Shown here: piece by piece, positions 7,550-10,100 of the stretch
How positions within the stretch are numbered: position 1 is the stretch's first letter
Layout of the letters: every line of letters begins with the position of its first letter
Source: Akkermansiaceae bacterium
Lineage (GTDB): Bacteria; Verrucomicrobiota; Verrucomicrobiia; Verrucomicrobiales; Akkermansiaceae
Length of the DNA: 10,100 bases
Assembly (NCBI GenBank): GCA_023301335.1
Contig: JALZVA010000013.1
Location: 1-10,100 of the forward strand
Direction: 5' to 3'
Notes under the pieces: generated by a model
The model's database searches: none
What the model was told of the DNA's origin: nothing
Seen by the model: the letters and a program-made list of their open reading frames with translations, nothing else
Position numbers and translations under genes: made by a program

Positions 7550-10100
7550 ATGTCTGAGACTACGGATAAAAAAGAAATGCAGGATAAACCTCGGCCTCGA
7601 TTGTGGCTGAAGCGTTGTGCTTGGGTGTTATTGATACTGGTGCTTATTCTTGGGATTTGTGGGGTTGTTTTAAATGGCGTAGGGAGTCGGTGGATCATTG
7701 AAAAGCAGCTGCACCAGTTTGCAGAAGGGCAGGATTTAGAAGGTGATTTCACTCTCGATGGATCGATGCTTTCGGGTTACACGATTTCGGATTTAGTGCT
7801 TACAGGAGAAGCCGGGGTGAAGCGTTTGGAGGTGGGGGAATTAAAGGTGAGCTATTCACTGAGTAAGCTTTTGGATAAAGAGCTAGATGCGATCGAGGTA
7901 GATCGCGTGGTGTTGGTGGCAGATTTGGATGATTTTCTAATTGTGGAGAAAAAGGATGAAGAATCTACAGATGTTAAAGAGTTATTAGCGACTCTTCGGC
8001 CTATCCTTACCGCTCCTGAAATCTCTATTGCTGATGTTGATGTGAAGCTGAAGAAGTCAGGAGAAGAATGGCTAGCATTTCAGTGGGGAGAGTTTGAACA
8101 TGCGGCTGGATCAGAAGATTTTAATCTATTGGGTTTAGGCATTCAGGAAGCTTCACGAGGCCTTGTGGTAAGCCCTCAGAATATTGGGCTACATTGGGGC
8201 GAGCAGAGTGTGGCAATGGATAGATTCGAGCTGCTACCAGATATAGGAGTAAGATCAATAGTGTTAGATTGGTCAGGTGAGCTTGTGGGCGAGGGTGAAG
8301 TTTGGATAGGTGAGGCTGTGGTGGAAGCGAGGGTGAACGAAAAGGTTTCAGTAGAGCTTAAAAAAGGAGAACTTTCATCTACGTGGTTGGAAGATCAATT
8401 ACAGATAAAGCTTCCTGCATCTTTTACCGTGAATCACTTAAAAGCGGATCTGGATGATTATACGGTTCCAATCCCGCAGTGGCGCATAGCTACTGATATA
8501 GGGCTGAAGCGTATGGTTTACCAAGAGTATGATCTTACTGACGTGAACATCTTACTTAATCAAGAAGCTGAGGCATACAGAGGAGCCTTGAATGGAGAGT
8601 TAAACACGATACCACTGGATTTTAATTTTAGAGGAAATTGGACGGAAGCTGAAACAGAGCAGTGGTGGAAACATACCATATCTCATTTTTCTCTGAATAT
8701 TAAACGCTTAGAAGATATCCCAAGCCTTTGGGTCGAATTACCAAAAGAGTTAACGTATCAAGGGGCTTCTTTCCAAGTGAATGGGGACTTAAGTCTGAGT
8801 GATTTAGATATTCACACACTTGATGTTAAGGGCAAGCTTGCTGGTGTGGCGTTAGATCAGGTTGCGTTACCAGACTTTGACATGAAGATGAGTATGAAGG
8901 ATCGCGCGGTAAAATTCTCAGCGATCTTTAAAGAACTGGGGGAATCGACTTTATTGACTGAAGGAGATTACGATCTCAAGAAACATGCGTTCTCTGGAAA
9001 TATAGAAGTGTCTAAGCCTAATTCTAAATGGGTGAACGCCGTGATGAAATTTTCAGGTTTAGAGATGGGAGTTGAAGAGGGGATGGAGCTAAGCTGGAAA
9101 GGAAAAGGGAATGTTCCAAAGACTTTGGAGGAATTGGAGCAAACGGGTAATCTGGAAATAAAACGTCTAGGGTTGGTTCTTCCTGATAAGCGAGTGGTGG
9201 ATGTGGTGACGGAGCTAGACTACGCCCTTCCTGATGAGGTGAAGATGAAGCAGCTTGAGGTGAAATTTGATGCATGGGTGGCAGAGGCTAAACTGACTTG
9301 GGCAGGTGAACGACTGGAGATTAGCTCTAGCACGTTAAAACACAGAGAAAAATTAGTGGGCAATCTTAAGGCGAGTATTCCGTATTCTATAGAGATTCAG
9401 GATCTAGAAAGTTTCTTAAACCAAGAGGAAAAATGGGATGTAGAAATGGAGTCAGAAGAAATCGCGATTAAGCAAATCGAAGCGTGGGCAGGAGCTAATA
9501 TCCCAAGAGAGATTACAGGAAAGGTAAAAGCTCAAATGCACTTGTTTGGTTCACCTGCAGCTCCAAATGTAAAGGGGGAGCTGGTGGGCTTTGAATTACG
9601 AGGAATCGATGCTAGTCTGAATGAACCAGTAATAGTGAAATTTGGTTTCGAATCACTGAATAAAGCTCTCAAAGTGAAAACCATGGTGAGCGAGCAAGAC
9701 AATGAATTACTCACCTTAGATGCTGAGGTTCCCTTCACCCCACTAGAGTGGGCACAGCACCCAGAGGTGATCGAGACAATGTTTCGAGACACCCCTCTAA
9801 AAGGAAAACTTAAGGTGAATGAACTGCCTCTTAATAGGATCAGTGCATATGTGCCAGAGCTAGAAGAGTTAGATGGGGAGGTGAGTGCAGAGGGTGTATT
9901 TTCTGGGAGTTTGAATGCGCCTAAGTACCAACTGGATGTCTATGCAAGTCTTCCGAAAATTGTCATTAAAGATTACGAGGTAGAGCGGGTGAGAGAGGTG
10001 AAATTAAAATCTACGATTACTGAGGATCTTGTTATTTCTTCAGCTGTAGAAGCTCAAATTAATGGAGGAAAGCTTACCATAAATGGGGACGTAGATATAT
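7550..10100 (+). CDS. TamB/AsmA-like membrane-bridging protein (3' end outside window)
   Basis: The frame is open from the ATG at 7550 to the right edge: 850 codons with no stop, so the protein is large and its C-terminus is missing. A basic cytoplasmic N-terminus (KPRPRLWLKR) precedes one membrane segment (about 23-41). The rest is predicted extracytoplasmic and consists of alternating short beta strands without cysteine. The start of this region, with GSMLSGYTISDLVLTG (71-86) followed by SYSLSKLLDK (101-110), matches the pattern at the N-terminus of TamB-type proteins. TamB-like repeats of the form G-x-hydrophobic with FxGSxxxPxxxL occur near 650-690 (LFGSPAAPNVKGEL) and 770-820 (FSGSLNAPKYQLDV). 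TamB works with TamA in outer-membrane assembly, and related AsmA-like proteins move phospholipids between membranes. The diagnostic C-terminal TamB domain is beyond the window, so AsmA/YhdP-like relatives remain possible. An in-frame ATG at 7514 is an alternative start. Confidence 0.75.
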   Translation, partial: MSETTDKKEMQDKPRPRLWLKRCAWVLLILVLILGICGVVLNGVGSRWIIEKQLHQFAEGQDLEGDFTLDGSMLSGYTISDLVLTGEAGVKRLEVGELKVSYSLSKLLDKELDAIEVDRVVLVADLDDFLIVEKKDEESTDVKELLATLRPILTAPEISIADVDVKLKKSGEEWLAFQWGEFEHAAGSEDFNLLGLGIQEASRGLVVSPQNIGLHWGEQSVAMDRFELLPDIGVRSIVLDWSGELVGEGEVWIGEAVVEARVNEKVSVELKKGELSSTWLEDQLQIKLPASFTVNHLKADLDDYTVPIPQWRIATDIGLKRMVYQEYDLTDVNILLNQEAEAYRGALNGELNTIPLDFNFRGNWTEAETEQWWKHTISHFSLNIKRLEDIPSLWVELPKELTYQGASFQVNGDLSLSDLDIHTLDVKGKLAGVALDQVALPDFDMKMSMKDRAVKFSAIFKELGESTLLTEGDYDLKKHAFSGNIEVSKPNSKWVNAVMKFSGLEMGVEEGMELSWKGKGNVPKTLEELEQTGNLEIKRLGLVLPDKRVVDVVTELDYALPDEVKMKQLEVKFDAWVAEAKLTWAGERLEISSSTLKHREKLVGNLKASIPYSIEIQDLESFLNQEEKWDVEMESEEIAIKQIEAWAGANIPREITGKVKAQMHLFGSPAAPNVKGELVGFELRGIDASLNEPVIVKFGFESLNKALKVKTMVSEQDNELLTLDAEVPFTPLEWAQHPEVIETMFRDTPLKGKLKVNELPLNRISAYVPELEELDGEVSAEGVFSGSLNAPKYQLDVYASLPKIVIKDYEVERVREVKLKSTITEDLVISSAVEAQINGGKLTINGDVDI

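Noticed and set aside
9024..9275. Minus-strand frame of 83 codons opposite the TamB-like gene
   Set aside because: Pro/Ser/Leu-rich low-complexity translation that is antisense to a continuous 850-codon frame.

Overview
The window (10.1 kb) holds two divergent transcription units that share a 415-bp upstream region. All five genes on the minus strand, covering positions 1-7134, run right to left with gaps of 2-19 nt or a 4-nt overlap, so they look like one operon. The single plus-strand gene begins near 7550 and runs off the right edge. Both end genes are cut by the window: the last operon gene at position 1 and the plus-strand gene at 10100.

In transcription order the operon encodes: (1) a membrane-anchored coiled-coil protein with a Met/Glu-rich segment; (2) a MoxR-family AAA+ ATPase; (3) a soluble DUF58/VWA-like protein; (4) a BatA-like membrane protein with one von Willebrand factor A (VWA) domain; (5) a larger membrane protein with two VWA domains flanking a degenerate glutamine-amidotransferase-like domain. 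MoxR-DUF58-VWA clusters are a recognised type of bacterial system, related to the Bacteroides aerotolerance (bat) operon and to the MoxR/VWA pairs that act as metal-dependent chaperones. The natural reading is an ATPase and DUF58 adaptor on the cytoplasmic side. They would work with two membrane VWA proteins and a coiled-coil protein whose main domains are predicted to lie outside the cytoplasmic membrane. The substrate cannot be read from the sequence.

The plus-strand gene encodes at least 850 residues: an N-terminal membrane anchor followed by a long beta-strand-rich region of the TamB/AsmA type. Such proteins bridge inner and outer membranes and take part in outer-membrane protein or lipid transport, so the host is most likely a diderm (Gram-negative) bacterium. 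The operon layout, especially the combined VWA/GATase-like protein and the coiled-coil partner, resembles clusters of the Planctomycetota-Verrucomicrobiota group. A Verrucomicrobiota-like host is my best guess, but it is an inference from gene content only.

I see no tRNA, rRNA, CRISPR array, insertion sequence, transposase or convincing terminator. The region looks like ordinary chromosomal sequence, not a mobile island. The more interesting points are the coiled-coil protein that leads the operon, the loss of the catalytic cysteine in the GATase-like domain, and the scarcity of Shine-Dalgarno sites in the operon.
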